In this document: one piece after another, positions 61,314 through 64,000 of the stretch
Position numbering within the stretch: position 1 is the first letter of the stretch
How the letters are laid out: every line of letters starts with the position of its first letter
From: Rosistilla carotiformis
GTDB taxonomy: Bacteria > Planctomycetota > Planctomycetia > Pirellulales > Pirellulaceae
DNA length: 64,000 nucleotides
NCBI RefSeq assembly: GCF_007753095.1
Contig: NZ_CP036348.1
Location: 6,301,411-6,365,410 of the forward strand
Direction: 5' to 3'
Program-made: the position numbers and the translations under genes
The notes under the pieces: model-generated
The model's input: only the letters and a program-made list of their open reading frames with translations
What the model was told of the DNA's origin: nothing
Database searches by the model: none

Positions 61314-63428
61314 CTACGGCAACAGCGTCTTGATCAGGAAATCGCCCGCCGCTTGATCGGACTCTTTGCCCGTGGCGAGCTTTGCATCCGACTCCGCATC
61401 CGTCGCGCGGTACGCGGCTAAGACCGGATCGAACAACAACTTACCGTTGGCGCCTGTGATCGCTTCCTTTTTACCATCAACCGGATTGGCCCACAGCAAA
61501 GGTCGCGGTGCACAGAGCGCAGCCAACTGAGAGACATCGGCTACCTTGAGGATGTTGGGAGCATAAACCCACATCGGTTGCGGCAGCGGATCGGCAATCG
61601 CATCGACGAAACTACCGATCGTCCACTGCGTCGCCACGGCATCGATCTCATCGGAGAGGGCCGCGGCGAGCATCGCGATCAGACCGGTACTTCCACGACC
61701 GTAAACGGCGACCTTGTCAAATTCTTCCTGCCCCGAAAGCGTGCGGGCAGCGGAGATCACATCCCACGCCTGTTGAGCCAACAGCGGACGACCGAGCACG
61801 ATCGCGTCGCTGGCACACTGATTCGGGTTGACCTTCCCTTCTCCCAGCGACCGCACGTCGAGCGCTAAAACAGCGATCGGCTGGTCGAGCAAACGCCCCA
61901 CCGTCTCCGACTTCATCGCGGCCTGCTTGCCACCGGCGTCGAGAACGATCACCAACGGCATCGGCCCTTGGGCATCTTCGGGCTGGATCAGCAGAGCCGG
62001 AACTTCCAGATCGCGTTCGGTACGAATCGAGAGTCGCTTGACGCTGTGTCCTTCCCAATCAAACGCTCCGTGCTCCGCGGCCGGCGATTCGAACTCGACC
62101 GGCTTGCCACCCAAGGTCTCCCAGAGCTTGCCGCGCAAATCCTTCGCCCAAGCAGCATATTCGTCGGCGTCGCTCGGCACGCCTGCATAACCTTGCACCA
62201 ATCGGTCCGCCTCTTCACGCACCAGATCGACATAGCTCTTCGCATCGGCTGGCAATTTGCCATCTTTGAAAACATACAGATCCTTCGAACTTCGGTCCTC
62301 CAGTGGAATCTCCGGTTCGGCAACGGGAGATCCATCGCCACGCCCCTGCAGAAAACGGTTGAACCATCCGTACCCTGCCTCACGGAGCGGTTTCGACCAA
62401 CCGTGCCCCGCCGGCGCATCGCGCAGCGCCACGTGGTCGGCTGAATCGTAGAGACCGTAGATCTGTTGAGCGCGACGAATCGTATCGCGCGTACCACCAA
62501 TCGGGAAAATGGGATCCTTCTGGCCGTTGCCCGCCATAAACGCTCGCGGCGCGGCGAGCCCCACAAACTGGAACTGCTCCATGTGCTGAGCGATGCCGGG
62601 CAGATGATTGCAGATACAGTGATTGCCTCCATCTTTGATCCAAGCTTCATAAGAACACAGACAACAGAACGACGCTCCCGCAGCAAACCGACTCTCGACC
62701 GGCATCGCATACATCGTGTTTAGTCCGCCGCCAGAATTCCCCGCGATTCCGATCCGCTTCGGATCGACATCCGCTCGCGTCTCCAAATAGTCGACCGAGC
62801 GGATGCTGTCCCACAACATGTAGCGTAGATTCGTGTGCCCAACCAACATCGCAGGGTAGCTGACCGCGTGCCCGTACCCCCGCAACTTTCGCTCCCCCTG
62901 GCCCACCGGATCATAAGCCAACACCACATATCCCTGACGCACCAAGCCTAGCTGGGCCGTGCGGTACAGATCGTAATTCTTCCCCTCTTCCATCGCATGT
63001 CCCGCCGTGACAACGATCGCCGGCATCGGCCCTTCGACATCTTTGGCCACATACAGATTCGCCGTCACGTAAAAGCCGGGGAAGCTTTCGAAGGCGAGAT
63101 TTTCGATCGTATAGCCATCCCGATCGGCACGCCCGGTCACCTGAACGTTCAACGGCGTCTTCGCGGGCCACGGCGACAAACCAATCGCCTCTCGCAGCTC
63201 CTCCGCCAACGACTCTTTCGATGCTTCCCAGGCCTGCTTTCCCGCGGGATCGACATGCTGCCGGCTGATCTCCACACAGGCGTCGATATTAAATCGCAAC
63301 GCATTGGCACTGTCGGGCAAGTCGCCTTGATAGACGTTCCAAGGGTCGGGTTCGGCGGCGAGCGTCACGCCTGCGGTAGCGACGTTTACGAGAAGTGCCA
63401 TCGCAATGGCCAACGGCGAAAATTTCAT
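61314..63428 (-). CDS. Large exported esterase/alpha-beta hydrolase with two hydrolase-like halves
   Basis: A 704-aa protein, start at ATG 63428 where a signal peptide begins (MKFSPLAIAMALLVN, cut near LAAE); an ATG at 63443 is a possible alternative. The first half (~60-375) is an acetylxylan-esterase/dienelactone-type hydrolase: GHAMEEGKNYDLY, LAYDPVGQGE, GIAGNSGGGLNTMYAM with nucleophile Ser, and AGHGWSKP with His. The second half (~425-690) has VIVLDAGGKQ, LALDVRSLGEG and YGRGSTGLIAMLAAAL, a second Gly-x-x-Ser-x-Gly-like loop, so a tandem or degenerate pair. Such proteins in planctomycetes cleave polysaccharide esters. The halves may have diverged to different roles. Confidence 0.82.
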   Translation of the reverse strand: MKFSPLAIAMALLVNVATAGVTLAAEPDPWNVYQGDLPDSANALRFNIDACVEISRQHVDPAGKQAWEASKESLAEELREAIGLSPWPAKTPLNVQVTGRADRDGYTIENLAFESFPGFYVTANLYVAKDVEGPMPAIVVTAGHAMEEGKNYDLYRTAQLGLVRQGYVVLAYDPVGQGERKLRGYGHAVSYPAMLVGHTNLRYMLWDSIRSVDYLETRADVDPKRIGIAGNSGGGLNTMYAMPVESRFAAGASFCCLCSYEAWIKDGGNHCICNHLPGIAQHMEQFQFVGLAAPRAFMAGNGQKDPIFPIGGTRDTIRRAQQIYGLYDSADHVALRDAPAGHGWSKPLREAGYGWFNRFLQGRGDGSPVAEPEIPLEDRSSKDLYVFKDGKLPADAKSYVDLVREEADRLVQGYAGVPSDADEYAAWAKDLRGKLWETLGGKPVEFESPAAEHGAFDWEGHSVKRLSIRTERDLEVPALLIQPEDAQGPMPLVIVLDAGGKQAAMKSETVGRLLDQPIAVLALDVRSLGEGKVNPNQCASDAIVLGRPLLAQQAWDVISAARTLSGQEEFDKVAVYGRGSTGLIAMLAAALSDEIDAVATQWTIGSFVDAIADPLPQPMWVYAPNILKVADVSQLAALCAPRPLLWANPVDGKKEAITGANGKLLFDPVLAAYRATDAESDAKLATGKESDQAAGDFLIKTLLP

Positions 63429-63496
63429 GGTGCAATATTTCATAGGGTGGGACGGGGTAGGTGGTGGGAGCGTAAAACGCCTTGCCGAAAGCAAAA

Positions 63497-63538
63497 CAAA
63501 AAAGGTGAATCGCTCCGCCTCGCAGCAAGCGATTCACC
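63497..63538 (-). terminator. Intrinsic terminator of the small lipoprotein gene
   Basis: GGTGAATCGCT (63504-63514) and AGCGATTCACC (63528-63538) are perfect inverse complements with a 13-nt loop. On the minus strand the hairpin is followed by a T run (A run at 63497-63503 on plus). It lies 43 nt past the stop of the gene at 63581-63892. Confidence 0.8.
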
Positions 63539-63580
63539 AAAGTTTTAACGAACGAGCGAAGTCGCCGCAGACCGAAGCGA

Positions 63581-63892
63581 TCAGAACTTGTCGACCATCT
63601 CTTTTGCGGTCGCTTTGATCTTCGCAACATTTCCGCGGGGAATCGCCATCAACTTTTCGTAGTCGGCCAACAACTCATCGGCCTTGGCGGGATCGGTCGC
63701 GCGAACCGCATCCAAGCGATCCTGCAGCCCTTCGATCGAACTGTTGAGCGTGCCGGTGGAAGCGATATCTCGCAGCACCGCCTGAGCCAACTCCACCGGT
63801 CCAGGTGGCTCCACAGGAACTCCGGCTTCGCGTCCATCGCAGCCCAGCAACGCGCTGACCAGCAAACTACAAACAATCAATCGAGCCAACAT
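63581..63892 (-). CDS. Small lipoprotein of unknown function
   Basis: A 103-aa protein, start ATG 63892 with AGGAG upstream. A lipobox LLGC at 15-18 follows a hydrophobic leader (MLARLIVCSLLVSA), so the Cys should be lipidated and the protein anchored in an envelope membrane. The mature part is a short Pro-rich linker and then a helical domain (~35-103) without known motif. It is the first minus-strand gene in this end of the window and ends in its own terminator. Confidence 0.78.
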   Translation of the reverse strand: MLARLIVCSLLVSALLGCDGREAGVPVEPPGPVELAQAVLRDIASTGTLNSSIEGLQDRLDAVRATDPAKADELLADYEKLMAIPRGNVAKIKATAKEMVDKF

Positions 63893-64000
63893 CGACTCCG
63901 CTCCTGATAACCAAAGACTTAAACAATAGGACCGACAAAGAAAGCTTCGGGCTATGGAAGCGTCACCACTTCCCCACCGTCGCGCGATCCCAAACCGTGA

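Noticed and set aside
1-64000. Genomic island, prophage or insertion sequence
   Set aside because: No integrase, transposase, phage gene, tRNA attachment site or flanking direct repeats were seen, and codon use looks even across the window.

Overview
The window looks like a chromosomal segment of a planctomycete, most likely a Pirellulaceae relative of Rhodopirellula or Rosistilla. The signs are a YTV-repeat envelope protein, planctomycete-style Ser/Thr kinases, a multiheme cytochrome beside an NHL-repeat protein, a DUF4175-like giant membrane protein, an EF-G resembling the spirochaete/planctomycete/mitochondrial type, and many exported proteins of unknown role. Gene density and codon use are even. 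I see no tRNA, rRNA, CRISPR array, insertion sequence, integrase or phage gene, so this reads as ordinary core/accessory chromosome and not an island. All assignments come from reading motifs by eye; no database search was run.

Layout. 1-2.2 kb: end of a chemotaxis cluster (cheB tail, cheR, and a membrane protein with a FliM-like N-terminal peptide). 2.2-3.2 kb: gene-poor stretch with a nested inverted repeat, a probable gene remnant and two terminators. 3.2-8.1 kb (minus): Gly/Met-rich exported protein, five-heme cytochrome, NHL lipoprotein. 8.2-13.9 kb (plus): Sua5-phosphatase fusion with rpiB; YjfB-like small protein (minus); an 84-aa protein, TatD-like hydrolase and pdxA, closely spaced; a degenerate HD-GYP protein. 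14-21 kb: TagA-type glycosyltransferase and Cys-rich exported protein, fusA, UDP-sugar pyrophosphorylase with a DUF2007-like tail, lipoate ligase-like protein. 21-24 kb: YTV protein, exported protein, BON protein. 24.4-30.4 kb: a divergent locus for osmoregulated periplasmic glucan (opgG, GH144-like glucanase, opgH). 30.8-35.6 kb: coiled-coil kinase, exported alpha-helical protein, alternative GlmU-like protein. 35.6-41.6 kb (minus): tetR-MFP-RND efflux operon with an operator-like repeat. 41.7-45.2 kb: HExxH/LRR protein, altronate dehydratase family enzyme. 45.4-52.4 kb: DUF4175-like protein, exported alpha/beta hydrolase, C39-like membrane peptidase, ABC ATPase. 52.5-64 kb: exported MsrB, unknowns, rpsO-pnp, zinc-ribbon kinase, LmbE deacetylase, esterase, small lipoprotein.

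How the parts work together. The clearest functional unit is the glucan locus: OpgH would make and export a beta-1,2-linked glucan that exported OpgG and GH144-like proteins then process. The efflux operon is a self-contained regulator-adaptor-pump unit without an outer-membrane channel. The chemotaxis end, the YjfB-like protein and the HD-GYP protein fit a motile, c-di-GMP-using cell. The most unusual single genes are the Sua5-phosphatase fusion, the pyrophosphorylase-DUF2007 fusion, the FliM-peptide membrane protein and the HExxH/LRR protein.
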